From GCA-2748575 sp965222725 (GTDB taxonomy: Bacteria; Pseudomonadota; Gammaproteobacteria; Pseudomonadales; Ketobacteraceae), in contig OZ244969.1 of assembly GCA_965222725.1 (NCBI GenBank), positions 2,480,001 through 2,544,000 on the forward strand: a stretch of 64,000 nucleotides of DNA, in the 5' to 3' direction. Positions 33,871 through 42,771 of this stretch are shown here, in pieces (the first letter of the stretch is position 1; each line of letters opens with the position of its first letter). A program made the translations under genes and the position numbers. A model generated the notes under the pieces. That model searched no databases, was not told the DNA's origin, and saw only the letters and a list, made by a program, of their open reading frames with translations.

Positions 33871-36294
33871 CTAAGCTGCTTTGGAGCGGTGGAGCCATTT
33901 ACCCAGCATCTGTTTGATCTGATGGGCTTTTACCGGCTTGCTCAGGTAATCATTCATGCCGGCTGCCAGGCAGGTTTCCCGGTCCTTGGCCATGGCGTTG
34001 GCGGTAACGGCAATAATAGTGACCGATGCATTGTCGTTATCCAGCTGGCGAATCTGGCGGGTGGCTTCAAAGCCATCCATGACCGGCATCTGGCAATCCA
34101 TCAGAATCACATCCACGGTCTGGTTTTGCAGCGTGTCCACTGCCACCTGTCCGTTTTCAGCGGTCAGTACCTCAAAGCTGAGCTTCTTCAGAATGCCTTT
34201 CAGCACCATCTGGTTAACGGGGTTGTCTTCTACCACCATGGCGGTCAAACCGCTGGGTACCTGATTCATTTCCTCGTCGTCGGCACTGTCCTTGTCCGCG
34301 CTGCCCTGATCACTGGTGCGAACAAAGGGAAGCTCCATGGCCAGTCTGAATTCGGTGCCGTCGCTGTCGGAATCAAATGTCAGCTTTGCGCCCATCAGAT
34401 CCGACAGTTCCTTGCAGATGGCCAGCCCGATACCCAGGCCGCCGTAAGTACGGTGAAAGGAACCGTCCGCCTGCCGGAAGCGTTCAAAAATCAACTGGGA
34501 CTTTTCAACACTGATGCCGATACCGGTATCAATCACCCGCAGCATAAAGCTGACCGTTTCTTTTTGCGGGTTGATGGTGTCCACTTCAAAGCACACTTTT
34601 ACCGAGCCGCTGGGCGTAAACTTGATGGCGTTGTCCACCAGGTTGCCGATAATCTGCAGCAGTTGCCGGCGGTCGCCTACCAGTAGGCGGGGCATGTCAT
34701 CGGGCACGTTGATCTCCAGCGACAAACCTTTGGCTTTGGCGGAATCCTGGTAAAAGTTTTTCAGGGTCTGAACCAGCTTGTCCAGTTCAAAAGGGGAGCG
34801 GTCCAGGCGCAGCCCGTGGGAATGGATTTCCGTATAGGTAAGAATGCCGTCCACCAGCAACATCATTTGCTGGGCGCTGCGATCGGCAGAATCGATATAA
34901 GCCGCCAGGCGATTGTCACGGATTTCGCCGCGAATATTTTCCAGGCATCCGATCACGCCGTTCATGGGGGTGCGCAGTTCATGGCTGATGGTGGCCAGGA
35001 ACTCATCTTTTAGCTGATTGCTTTCTATCAGGGAGTCATTAGCTTTTTGCAGCATTAACTTGGCGTCTTTTTCCATTTCGGTTTGCTTGCGTTGAATGGA
35101 ACGCATGCGCTCTGCCAGAGTAAATGACAGCAGTGTCACTTCGATCGCCGATCCCAGAATAAAGGCATTGGTGGTCAGTATATTCGCCTTTACCCAGCCT
35201 AAAGAGGCAGCCGCCAGCAGCATGGCACCCACAAGCATGGTGATCCAGGCAATCAGAAAGAGTTTGGCGGTGCGGGTCTGGGTGGCCAGGGCTACACCCA
35301 GAGTAATCATGAGCATGGAGGCCAGCAGGGCGTTGAGAATAATGGGTTTGATAATGGTGCTGTAAGGCAGAATAAAGCAGAGCAGGATCAACACCGGCTG
35401 AATGCACACCAGTGCTTTGATCCCCAGATCAAAACGCGGCACCTTGTCCGGGGTTTCCAGTACTTTGCGGGCGAATAACATCATAAATATCGCAATAGTA
35501 CAGATGGAGATCCCCACCACGTAACTGTTGATCACCGGGGTATCCGGCCACACAAATTCAAAGCCGTAACCGTTCATGGACGACTGAAAAGTAGCCATGG
35601 CCACTATGTACAGAATGTAATAGAGGTACGTGGAATCCCTTACCGTCAGGTACAGGCACAGGTTGTAAAAGAACATCAGAAACAGAATGCCGTAATACAA
35701 GCCTTCGATCAGCAACACGGATTTCTGGGTCTGATAAAAATGAATCGGATCCCAGATCATCAAGGGGATTCTCAGGGAGCTGCTGCTGATAACGCGGATA
35801 TAGACTTCGTTTTTGCTGTCTTTTTTTACCGACAGAGGAAACAGGTAGCTGTTGTGATCCACGGGGCGCTGGCTGAATGGCAGGGTGTCGCCGGTTTCCC
35901 ACTGGTTGGTAACCTGTCCGTCGGTAACCTGGAACACGGTGATATGGTCCAGCAGGGGGTAGCTGATTTCCAGTACCTTTTCTTTTTCCGGTAATGCGCT
36001 GCCGGGGCCGATCTTCAGCTCCAGCCGTATCCAGATAGCGGCGTTGCTGTAGCCTCGATTCAATACGCCGCCGGTAGAGGATTGCAGCTGCTGGCCGGCG
36101 TCACCATCGATAAAATCCTGAATCCGGTACTGGCGCTCGGGATCTTCCAGATACTTCAGGTAAGGATCGGCTTCCAGTGCATCGGGAATAGCCACTACAT
36201 CAACCACATTGGTGCCGCTGCCATAGAGGGCAGAGGAGCTGTTGCTCCAGAGGGGGGTGATGATCAATAGAAAGAAAAGAGCCGCAAATTTCAT
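33871..36294 (-). CDS. 7TMR-DISM hybrid histidine kinase, paralogue of its neighbour
   Basis: Same architecture as the preceding entry: signal peptide (MKFAALFFLLIITPLW), periplasmic 7TMR-DISM sensor, seven-helix module, HisKA with H438 (ATISHELRTPMNG), HATPase (DTGIGISVEK, GGLGIGLAICKEL) and receiver with D733 (ILMDCQMPVMDG). The protein is 807 residues from ATG 36294. The longest frame begins at TTG 36348 but would add 18 residues before the signal peptide. About 200 bp separates it from the second kinase, more than expected for coupled genes. Shared blocks around the H-box, N-box and receiver suggest a duplication. No phosphorelay partner lies next to it. Confidence 0.9.
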   Translation of the reverse strand: MKFAALFFLLIITPLWSNSSSALYGSGTNVVDVVAIPDALEADPYLKYLEDPERQYRIQDFIDGDAGQQLQSSTGGVLNRGYSNAAIWIRLELKIGPGSALPEKEKVLEISYPLLDHITVFQVTDGQVTNQWETGDTLPFSQRPVDHNSYLFPLSVKKDSKNEVYIRVISSSSLRIPLMIWDPIHFYQTQKSVLLIEGLYYGILFLMFFYNLCLYLTVRDSTYLYYILYIVAMATFQSSMNGYGFEFVWPDTPVINSYVVGISICTIAIFMMLFARKVLETPDKVPRFDLGIKALVCIQPVLILLCFILPYSTIIKPIILNALLASMLMITLGVALATQTRTAKLFLIAWITMLVGAMLLAAASLGWVKANILTTNAFILGSAIEVTLLSFTLAERMRSIQRKQTEMEKDAKLMLQKANDSLIESNQLKDEFLATISHELRTPMNGVIGCLENIRGEIRDNRLAAYIDSADRSAQQMMLLVDGILTYTEIHSHGLRLDRSPFELDKLVQTLKNFYQDSAKAKGLSLEINVPDDMPRLLVGDRRQLLQIIGNLVDNAIKFTPSGSVKVCFEVDTINPQKETVSFMLRVIDTGIGISVEKSQLIFERFRQADGSFHRTYGGLGIGLAICKELSDLMGAKLTFDSDSDGTEFRLAMELPFVRTSDQGSADKDSADDEEMNQVPSGLTAMVVEDNPVNQMVLKGILKKLSFEVLTAENGQVAVDTLQNQTVDVILMDCQMPVMDGFEATRQIRQLDNDNASVTIIAVTANAMAKDRETCLAAGMNDYLSKPVKAHQIKQMLGKWLHRSKAA

Positions 36295-36421
36295 GCTGCC
36301 GCCGCTGCCACCGGATGTTACTACAGGGTCTGGATAACCCGTGAACAATTGTTTAAGTGTAGCACCGCTGGCAGGTATAGCCGTCAGATTGGCCGGAAAC
36401 TGTACGTTCTATTAATTTGAA

Positions 36422-36973
36422 TCAGTCTTTTTTGTGGTGACGGAAGGCATCGATATCTTCCATATGCACGGGAAAGTTTCCGGTTTGCCGGTCACGGAAG
36501 AAACGCTTCAAGGCTTTGTAAATGGTGGGGAATGCCAGGCTGTTCCAGGGGATTTCGTCTTCGCTAAATAACTGAGTTTCCAGACTTTCTTCCCCTACAC
36601 CGTATTCACCGTCAATTACCTCGCCACGGAAGAAAATATACACCTGATTGATATGGGGCAGGTTGAACAGGGAATAGAGCCCCTGTAATTCCAGCTTAGC
36701 CTCGGCTTCCTCCCAGGTTTCCCGCAAGGCGGCCTGTTCGGTGGTTTCGCCGTTTTCCATATAGCCGGCGGGAAGGGTCCAGTAGCCTTTGCGGGGTTCA
36801 ATGGCCCGACGGCACAGCAATACCTTATCGCCACAGGTGGGCAGCGAGCCGGCGATAATGCGGGGATTGAAATAATGAATAAAGCCACAGCTATCGCAAA
36901 CGTGGCGTTCGCGATTATCACCTTCAGGTATTTTAAGGGTAACGGGGTTGCCGCACTGGCTGCAGAATTTCAT
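36422..36973 (-). CDS. Nudix hydrolase with N-terminal zinc ribbon
   Basis: A 183-residue hydrolase of nucleoside diphosphate-linked substrates. The N-terminus has a four-cysteine ribbon (CSQCGNP ... CDSCGF), as in NudC-related and ADP-ribose-type enzymes. The Nudix box is complete: GYMENGETTEQAALRETWEE, matching GX5EX7REUXEE. It is shorter than NADH pyrophosphatase NudC (about 260 residues) because the N-terminal domain is missing. The substrate is not predictable. It sits alone between the kinase genes and the DUF3135 gene. Confidence 0.9.
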   Translation of the reverse strand: MKFCSQCGNPVTLKIPEGDNRERHVCDSCGFIHYFNPRIIAGSLPTCGDKVLLCRRAIEPRKGYWTLPAGYMENGETTEQAALRETWEEAEAKLELQGLYSLFNLPHINQVYIFFRGEVIDGEYGVGEESLETQLFSEDEIPWNSLAFPTIYKALKRFFRDRQTGNFPVHMEDIDAFRHHKKD

Positions 36974-37143
36974 GGGCTTGGGTGGTGCTGCTCGGTTACA
37001 AATTAGCTGGGCAGTATAAACGTTTAGCGGCGATGCTGGCTAGGGCTGGAGAGGGTGAATACCGGGAGGAATCCCGCATAGGAATCAGGGGCTTACGCCC
37101 GAAGGGGCAGGGCAACCAGTGGATGCCCTGGGTATTCTGTGGT

Positions 37144-37485
37144 TCAGGCTTTGCGGAAAGGCAACACCTTGGCCTGGTTGCCGGAGCCGTTGGCAACAGC
37201 CGGTTCGCTGACACTGGTGCCTGCCGCTTCATTGAGTGCCATGCGCAGCTTGTCGAAGGAATCGTGCATCATGCCGGAAATGGTGATGCAGGCTGCCATG
37301 GGGCTCTTGGCCTTGCGGCGCTCCATATCGATGCGGAACTGCAGGCCGCGCAGACGGCGGCGATATTGTTCGGGAGCCTCGTGAATCAGTTGCTCACACA
37401 GCTCGATACGCAAACGTTCCAGTTCCGTTGGATTGTTTTGCGCCATTTCTTTCAGTTTGTCGAAGTTCGGCAGATACCTTTGCAT
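37144..37485 (-). CDS. DUF3135-family protein
   Basis: A 113-residue cytoplasmic protein of unknown function. It matches the DUF3135 pattern: MQRYLPNFDKLKEMAQNNP, then LRIELCEQLIHEAPEQYRRR, LRGLQFRIDMERRKAKSPMA and SGMMHDSFDKLR. The C-terminal 25 residues are Ala/Gly/Asn rich. The frame is open from 37566, but ATG 37485 has AGAGG about 8 nt upstream and gives the conserved N-terminus. Members often occur in marine gammaproteobacteria. No functional clue comes from the neighbours. Confidence 0.82.
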   Translation of the reverse strand: MQRYLPNFDKLKEMAQNNPTELERLRIELCEQLIHEAPEQYRRRLRGLQFRIDMERRKAKSPMAACITISGMMHDSFDKLRMALNEAAGTSVSEPAVANGSGNQAKVLPFRKA

Positions 37486-37994
37486 GATAAAAACCTCTAA
37501 ATGGTTATAACTTCTCACCATCAGGGGTGTGTAAAGCAGTCCCTGGAAACACTCAAAAAATGCCAAATAGTGAGTCGAACAAATTTTCTGAAAACTGAGT
37601 CTTCCGAAGGCCGCCGGGGCAGAAAAATTTGCAAAATATAGGATATATACTACCCACCCCGGGGGGCTTGCGTAAGCTTGACGAAAAGGGGGAAATGTGA
37701 ACAGATTCTGGTTATTAACAGAAATTGCTTATAGCTTTAAGTGATTTCCTAATAGTTTCAATCAGTTATCCCGATGGTGCAGGCCTTTGTTCACTGAGTT
37801 GTATTTTTGTAACCGGTTATAATTTCTTGTTATAAGACGGGCTTGGGTCAGCCGGCGACAATCATCTGTCGTGCAGCGTTGATTCCCTTGTTAAAATGAA
37901 GTTGTTTAGGGCCTGTGTGATCAGGCTTTGGGTTGCGTAAAACGGGCGGAATAAGCTGCCTGAGGTTATCCATCAGTACAGGCAGGTTGTCGTT
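37486..37994. other. 509-bp intergenic region between divergent genes
   Basis: No gene-sized ORF with a ribosome site was found. The left half is mixed, with a G/C run (CCACCCCGGGGGGC near 37654-37668) and a short palindromic patch around GCTTGCGTAAGC. The right half is AT-rich and contains TATAAT at 37818-37823 oriented toward the Nudix/CoA pyrophosphatase gene. It probably holds two divergent promoters. A small RNA cannot be excluded, but I see no terminator-like hairpin with a T-run. Confidence 0.4.
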
Positions 37995-38588
37995 TTGCTG
38001 GACAGAGTCAGAGAAAGATTGCAGGAATTTACCCATTTGCCCCGGGAGCATGATCAGCCCCAGGCGGCGGTACTGATTCCCCTTACCGATGAACCCTTGC
38101 CGGAACTGGTGCTTACCCAGCGGTCCCTGCATCTGTCCAGCCATGCCGGAGAGGTGGCCTTTCCCGGTGGCAAAAAAGATCCGGAAGATACGGATCTGGT
38201 AAGCACCGCCTTGCGGGAAAGCCACGAAGAGATTGCCTTGCCACCGGATGCCGTGGAAATCATCGGGCATCTGCCCGCCGCTCGTTCCAAGTTCGGCCTG
38301 ATGGTAACCCCCATTGTGGGCGTGATAGATCCGGGTCAGCCACTGGTGCCCAATCAGGATGAGCTGGACCATATCTTCAAAGTCCCTTTGCAGTATTTTC
38401 TTGAGAACGAGCCCAACGGCATCCATCATGCGGAATACGATGGCCGAATGTTCGAGGTGCCTTGTTACCATTATGAAGGCAATGTGATCTGGGGGCTGAC
38501 CGCCTATTTTATTGCCCAGTTCATGAACCATACTTTCGATACCAATATAACGATAAGGCTGCGATCCAATCGAACAGGATCCGGTTAA
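37995..38588 (+). CDS. Nudix hydrolase, CoA pyrophosphatase (NudL/YeaB-type)
   Basis: It is expected to hydrolyse coenzyme A and derivatives to 3',5'-ADP and phosphopantetheine. The CoA-specific signature precedes the Nudix box: LVLTQRSLHLSSHAGEVAFP, then GGKKDPEDTDLVSTALRESH followed by EEI. The 197-residue length is right for the family. The start is uncertain: TTG 37995 (MLDRVRERL) is the only obvious codon before the conserved region, and its AGG is weakly placed. The carbonic anhydrase-like gene follows 29 bp downstream. Confidence 0.88.
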   Translation: MLDRVRERLQEFTHLPREHDQPQAAVLIPLTDEPLPELVLTQRSLHLSSHAGEVAFPGGKKDPEDTDLVSTALRESHEEIALPPDAVEIIGHLPAARSKFGLMVTPIVGVIDPGQPLVPNQDELDHIFKVPLQYFLENEPNGIHHAEYDGRMFEVPCYHYEGNVIWGLTAYFIAQFMNHTFDTNITIRLRSNRTGSG

Positions 38589-38617
38589 CACATCAATGCA
38601 AGAGTGAGGAAAGCGCA

Positions 38618-39154
38618 ATGATTTATACCCTGGGGGAACGCAAACTGGAAACCACCGGTGACGATTATTATGTGGCACCTAATGCCACCGTGATTGGTTC
38701 GGTGGTGTTGCACCAGAATGCCAGTGTCTGGTTTAACGCGGTATTGCGCGGCGACAACGAACCCATAGTCGTGGGTGCCAATACCAATATTCAGGATGGC
38801 ACTGTGATTCATACTGACGCCGGCGTGCCTTTTTCTATTGGTGAATTCTGTACCGTCGGCCATCAGGTGATGTTGCATGGTTGTGAGATCGGTAACAACA
38901 CCCTGATCGGCATTAACGCCGTAGTGCTGAACAATGCAAAAATCGGCAATAACTGTATTATCGGTGCTAACGCGCTGGTACCGGAAGGCAAGGAAATTCC
39001 GGACAACTCCCTGGTGATGGGTTCGCCCGGTAAAGTGATCAAGGAGCTGACAGAAAAGCACATGCACATTATTAAAATGAGTGCATTGCACTATGTGGAA
39101 AACTTCAAGCGTTACAAGAGAGATCTGGCAGTAGATGAGCGATTCAGTGAGTAA
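38618..39154 (+). CDS. Gamma carbonic anhydrase-like hexapeptide protein (YrdA family)
   Basis: A 178-residue left-handed beta-helix protein. The hexapeptide repeats are clear (VIGSVVLHQNASVWFNAVLR, GDNEPIVVGANTNIQDGTVI). Metal ligands are in HTDAG, GHQVMLHGC and the surrounding turns. The family includes gamma carbonic anhydrases and metal-binding proteins of unconfirmed activity, so catalysis should not be assumed. ATG 38618 is preceded by GAGGAAAGCGC. The 3' end overlaps the DUF1289 gene by 20 bp. Confidence 0.93.
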   Translation: MIYTLGERKLETTGDDYYVAPNATVIGSVVLHQNASVWFNAVLRGDNEPIVVGANTNIQDGTVIHTDAGVPFSIGEFCTVGHQVMLHGCEIGNNTLIGINAVVLNNAKIGNNCIIGANALVPEGKEIPDNSLVMGSPGKVIKELTEKHMHIIKMSALHYVENFKRYKRDLAVDERFSE

Positions 39155-39338
39155 GACAGCAGTCTCACGAAAAGACATCGTATTATCACCCTGTATCAGT
39201 GTCTGTGCACTGGATGAAAACGATGTGTGTATCGGATGTTTTCGTTCCGCCAAGGAAATTGGCGATTGGGGAAGGGTGGATAACGACGGCAAAAGAGCCA
39301 TTCTGAAAAATGTAGCCAGGCGTATGGCTGAATCCTGA
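39135..39338 (+). CDS. DUF1289 cysteine-rich small protein
   Basis: A 67-residue protein with the DUF1289 core LSPCISVCALDENDVCIGCF, where four cysteines in a CX3C ... CX2C arrangement probably bind a metal. The ending EIGDWGRVDNDGKRAILKNV is also typical. ATG 39135 lies inside the end of the carbonic anhydrase-like gene, so translation is likely coupled. The function of the family is unknown. Confidence 0.88.
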   Translation: MSDSVSKTAVSRKDIVLSPCISVCALDENDVCIGCFRSAKEIGDWGRVDNDGKRAILKNVARRMAES

Positions 39339-39363
39339 TTTATATTTTTTAACGGGGAAATTA

Positions 39364-40545
39364 ATGACAACATTAGGCACACCTTTGTCGGCTTCGGCCA
39401 CCAAAGTATTGCTGTGTGGTTCCGGTGAACTGGGCAAGGAAGTGGTAATAGAGTTACAGCGGCTGGGGGTAGAAGTCGTGGCTGTAGACCGTTATGACAA
39501 TGCACCGGCCATGCAGGTGGCCCATCGCCGCCATGTGATTTCCATGCTGGATGGTGCCGCCCTGCGCAAGGTGATTGAGGAAGAAAAACCGGACTATATT
39601 GTTCCCGAAATTGAAGCCATTGCCACCGATACCCTGGTGGCGCTGGAACAGGAAGGTTACAACGTTATTCCCACCGCAAAAGCCGCGCAACTTACCATGA
39701 ACCGCGAAGGCATTCGTCGTCTTGCAGCGGAAGACCTGAATCTGGTGACATCCCCATACCGTTTTGCGGATAACGAAGCTGATTTTAAAGCCGCCGTCAG
39801 TGAGATCGGTATTCCCTGTGTGGTCAAGCCCATCATGAGTTCCTCCGGCAAAGGCCAGAGCACCATTACATCAGAAGCGGATATCGACAAGGCCTGGGCC
39901 TATGCGCAGGAAGGTGGCCGTGCCGGCGCCGGTCGTGTCATTGTGGAAGGCTTTGTGGATTTTGATTATGAAATTACGCTGCTGACTGTACGCCATAAAA
40001 ACGGCACGTCTTTTTGTGATCCTATCGGCCACCGCCAGGAGGACGGCGACTACCGGGAATCCTGGCAGCCTCAGGCCATGTCGCCACCGGCATTGGAAAA
40101 AGCCAAAGCCACTGCCGCTAAAATTACCACCGCGCTGGGTGGCCAGGGCATTTTCGGGGTCGAGCTTTTTATAAAAGGCGACGAGGTGATTTTCAGCGAA
40201 GTGTCACCACGCCCCCATGATACCGGTTTGGTGACGCTGATTTCCCAGGATCTTTCAGAATTTGCACTCCATGCCCGCGCCATTCTGGGGTTGCCCATTC
40301 CGGTTATCCGTCAGCTGGGCCCGGCGGCGTCGGCGGTTATTCTGGTGGAAGGAGATTCTGACAGTGTGCAGTTTTCCGGAATTGACCGCGCATTGCAGCA
40401 GCCTGATACCCAGCTGCGCCTGTTCGGTAAACCCGAGGTTAAAGGCAAACGCCGTATGGGGGTTGCCCTGGCGTTGGCGGACTCGGTAACAGATGCTATT
40501 GAGAAAGCCAAAACGGCAGCCGACTGCGTCAAGCCGGAGTTTTGA
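39364..40545 (+). CDS. purT: Formate-dependent phosphoribosylglycinamide formyltransferase
   Basis: It makes formyl-GAR from GAR, formate and ATP, an alternative to PurN in purine synthesis. The 393-residue ATP-grasp protein shows KVLLCGSGELGKEVVIELQR at the start, then EIEAIATDTLVALEQEGYNV, the ATP-binding VVKPIMSSSGKGQS, and metal-binding FSEVSPRPHDTGLVTL. The ribosome site GGGGAAATTA precedes ATG 39364. The next gene's frame begins immediately after the stop, suggesting an operon with the MBL hydrolase and patatin genes. Confidence 0.97.
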   Translation: MTTLGTPLSASATKVLLCGSGELGKEVVIELQRLGVEVVAVDRYDNAPAMQVAHRRHVISMLDGAALRKVIEEEKPDYIVPEIEAIATDTLVALEQEGYNVIPTAKAAQLTMNREGIRRLAAEDLNLVTSPYRFADNEADFKAAVSEIGIPCVVKPIMSSSGKGQSTITSEADIDKAWAYAQEGGRAGAGRVIVEGFVDFDYEITLLTVRHKNGTSFCDPIGHRQEDGDYRESWQPQAMSPPALEKAKATAAKITTALGGQGIFGVELFIKGDEVIFSEVSPRPHDTGLVTLISQDLSEFALHARAILGLPIPVIRQLGPAASAVILVEGDSDSVQFSGIDRALQQPDTQLRLFGKPEVKGKRRMGVALALADSVTDAIEKAKTAADCVKPEF

Positions 40546-40581
40546 TTGCGGATGGCAATAGTTGTCGTGCGATCCGTTAAT

Positions 40582-41634
40582 ATGTCCAGGTTGGCCTGTG
40601 GATTCAGATTCCCGTATCCCCAGCGCTTGATGCTATTGATGGCGTGTTTATGGTTATCCGGTTGGGCCCGGGCGGATGCGCTTGCATCACCAGAACCTGC
40701 GCAAGCCCAATCACAGGCACACGCACACGCACAAGTACAATTTCTGGGAACCGCGGGAGTTTTGTTGCAACTGGGGGAGGATGCCGTCCTGACCGATCCC
40801 TTCTTTACCAATACGCCCCTGTCGGATTGGCTGTTGCTGCGAAATCTGCAACCGGACCCGGATACCATTCAGCAATATCTGCCGGATACCCGCAATGTAA
40901 AAGGATTGCTGGTGGGTCATGGGCATTTCGACCATTTGCTGGATGTGCCCGCGGTTTTTCGGTCATTACCATCGGCGGCCAAAGTGTATGGCAGTCAGAC
41001 CAGTGTCAATCAGATTGCCAGTGCCGTTCCGGAATCAAGGCGGGTTAATCTGCTACCGGATGCAGTGAACTTTACCAGCAAGCCGCCTTTTCCCTGGGTG
41101 TCGCTGACCGGTTCATTGCGCATGCTGGCGATACGCTCGGGCCATTCCAAACATGTGGCCGGTATGATCTTTGCCAACGAGCAGGTAAGGGCGCCACTGG
41201 TACAATTGCCGGAAGATATTCTGGACTGGCAGTGCGGCACGGCACTGAGCTATGTGCTGGAGTGGCGTAACGGTGAGCAGGTGCGCTTCCGCGCCCTGTA
41301 TCTGTCATCCGCCGCAGATTACCCCCTGGGTATACCGCCGCAGGCGTATCTGGATGAGCACCCGGAGTTTGATGTGGTGTTTCTGCCGGTGGCTACCTTC
41401 CGTTCGGTGGAGAATTTTCCGCAAGGCTTGCTGAAGCACGTCAAAGCCCGTCATGTGGTGCTGATTCACTGGGAAAAATTCTGGCAGCCTTATCAGCCCG
41501 GCAGGGAAGAGCCCCTGAGCGAGGCGGATATCAAGGCGATTCGGGCGCGGGTACAGCAGGCTGCGCCTGAGGCGATGATTCATCAGCCCCGCCGGTTGGA
41601 AACCATTGAAATGTCTTTGCGAGCAGAAAAATGA
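40582..41634 (+). CDS. MBL-fold metallo-hydrolase, probably exported
   Basis: A metallo-beta-lactamase-fold protein of about 350 residues. The zinc motif is GHGHFDH near residue 115, with later histidines in IRSGHSKHVAG and VVLIHWEKF. An N-terminal hydrophobic stretch (LMLLMACLWLSGWARA) ending in an Ala-X-Ala-like site suggests export. It is followed by a short histidine/alanine-rich segment (QAHAHAQ). The start is unclear: TTG 40546 and ATG 40552 are also in frame. ATG 40582 gives the most compact signal peptide. The substrate is unknown. The stop overlaps the patatin start by 4 bp. Confidence 0.82.
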   Translation: MSRLACGFRFPYPQRLMLLMACLWLSGWARADALASPEPAQAQSQAHAHAQVQFLGTAGVLLQLGEDAVLTDPFFTNTPLSDWLLLRNLQPDPDTIQQYLPDTRNVKGLLVGHGHFDHLLDVPAVFRSLPSAAKVYGSQTSVNQIASAVPESRRVNLLPDAVNFTSKPPFPWVSLTGSLRMLAIRSGHSKHVAGMIFANEQVRAPLVQLPEDILDWQCGTALSYVLEWRNGEQVRFRALYLSSAADYPLGIPPQAYLDEHPEFDVVFLPVATFRSVENFPQGLLKHVKARHVVLIHWEKFWQPYQPGREEPLSEADIKAIRARVQQAAPEAMIHQPRRLETIEMSLRAEK

Positions 41635-42626
41635 ACGGTGAACCCTTAAAAATTGGTGTGGCCCTTGGCAGTGGTTCAGCCCGTGGCTGGGCACATATCG
41701 GTGTGTTGCAGGGGCTCCGGGATATGGGCATTCATCCCCATATCATTGCCGGTTGTTCTGTGGGCGCTATGGTGGGGGCATCCTGTGCTTTGAACAAGCT
41801 GGATGAACTGGAAGACTGGGCTACCTCGCTGACCTGGCGTGATGTGTTCGGTCTGCTGGATGTGACCTTGAACGGTGGCCTGTTCGAAGGGCGCAAACTG
41901 TTTGAGTTTATCCAGACCCATATGGCTTCCATGACCTTTGATGACCTGGCAATACCTTTTGCCGCGGTGGCCACCGATCTTGAAACCGGCCGCGAAATCT
42001 GGCTGCGCAAAGGCCCGCTGGCCACGGCTATTCGCGCTTCGGGTTCCCTGCCGGGCCTGTTTACTCCGTATAAAACCCCCAGGGGTCGCTTCTTGCTGGA
42101 TGGCGGCCTGGTGAACCCGGTGCCTGTGTCTGTGTGCAAGGCCATGGGGGCCGATGTGGTGATTGCGGTTAACCTGAACGCGGAAATCGTTGGCAAGCAT
42201 CTGCGTAATCCGCGGCGCCTGGGAGTGTGGGGCAGCACCGGGAGCCCGGTACGCCGGGAACAGTCCCGGATGGAAGAATCCGCAGACCTTGAAGCCGAAC
42301 GCCCAGAAGCCGGCAAAGAGGCCGAAGCCCAGTCCGAATGGCTCCAGAAGCTGTCCCAGCTGTTTGGTTTTGAAGCCGAAGGCGAGCGCGAGGCCGAACC
42401 GGAAGACCCGGGTATGATCGAAGTGGTGGCCAGTGCCATCAATATCATGCAGGACCGGGTCACCCGCAGCCGCATGGCGGGGGACCCGCCGGATATTATG
42501 CTGTCTCCCCGGCTGGCCCACCTGGGCCTGATGGAATTCAACCGTGCAGACGAAGCCATTGCCATGGGGCGGCAGGTAGTGGATCGTGCCAGACCCCAGC
42601 TGGAGTACCTTCTGGGGACTTATTGA
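41631..42626 (+). CDS. Patatin-like phospholipase, RssA family
   Basis: A 331-residue serine acyl hydrolase. The oxyanion loop GSGSARGWAHIG near residue 15, the nucleophile elbow GCSVG (GXSXG) near residue 42 and the catalytic aspartate in LLDGGLVNP are all present. The central part (about 200-265) is rich in Glu and Arg and may be a disordered insertion. It could act on membrane phospholipids; no export signal is seen. ATG 41631 overlaps the previous stop by 4 bp (ATGA), so translation is coupled. A terminator lies about 80 bp after its stop codon. Confidence 0.92.
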   Translation: MNGEPLKIGVALGSGSARGWAHIGVLQGLRDMGIHPHIIAGCSVGAMVGASCALNKLDELEDWATSLTWRDVFGLLDVTLNGGLFEGRKLFEFIQTHMASMTFDDLAIPFAAVATDLETGREIWLRKGPLATAIRASGSLPGLFTPYKTPRGRFLLDGGLVNPVPVSVCKAMGADVVIAVNLNAEIVGKHLRNPRRLGVWGSTGSPVRREQSRMEESADLEAERPEAGKEAEAQSEWLQKLSQLFGFEAEGEREAEPEDPGMIEVVASAINIMQDRVTRSRMAGDPPDIMLSPRLAHLGLMEFNRADEAIAMGRQVVDRARPQLEYLLGTY

Positions 42627-42665
42627 AATCAAATCGCTGCAACCCTGATCAGAGAAAGGCAGGAA

Positions 42666-42695
42666 TTGTTGCAATAGATGAAGCTTTTCTATAAT
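42666..42695 (+). promoter_or_regulatory. Sigma-70-type promoter just before a terminator
   Basis: TTGTTG (42666-42671), an 18-nt spacer and a consensus TATAAT (42690-42695). The predicted start near 42702 lies only about 5 nt before the terminator hairpin at 42707-42739. Alternatively TTGCAA (42669) with a 15-nt spacer is possible. It points to the dual-FHA gene. Confidence 0.5.
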
Positions 42696-42706
42696 AGAAT
42701 TAGTTT

Positions 42707-42739
42707 AAAGGCAGATACGGTGTCCTATCTGCCTTTTTT
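42707..42739 (+). terminator. Strong Rho-independent terminator upstream of the FHA gene
   Basis: An 11-bp perfect stem (AAAGGCAGATA at 42707-42717 with TATCTGCCTTT at 42726-42736), an 8-nt loop and a T6 tract at 42734-42739. It should end the purT-MBL-patatin transcript. Because a promoter sits just before it, it may also attenuate FHA transcription. Confidence 0.85.
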
Positions 42740-42771
42740 ATGGGAGCGTGTTGCTCAAACTGGAGATATTT

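Noticed and set aside
36982..37500. 172-residue plus-strand ORF
   Set aside because: Mostly antisense to the DUF3135 gene, which has a good ribosome site and family match.
37570..37994. c-di-GMP riboswitch searched for because of the signalling theme
   Set aside because: No GEMM-like conserved segments were found in this interval by eye.
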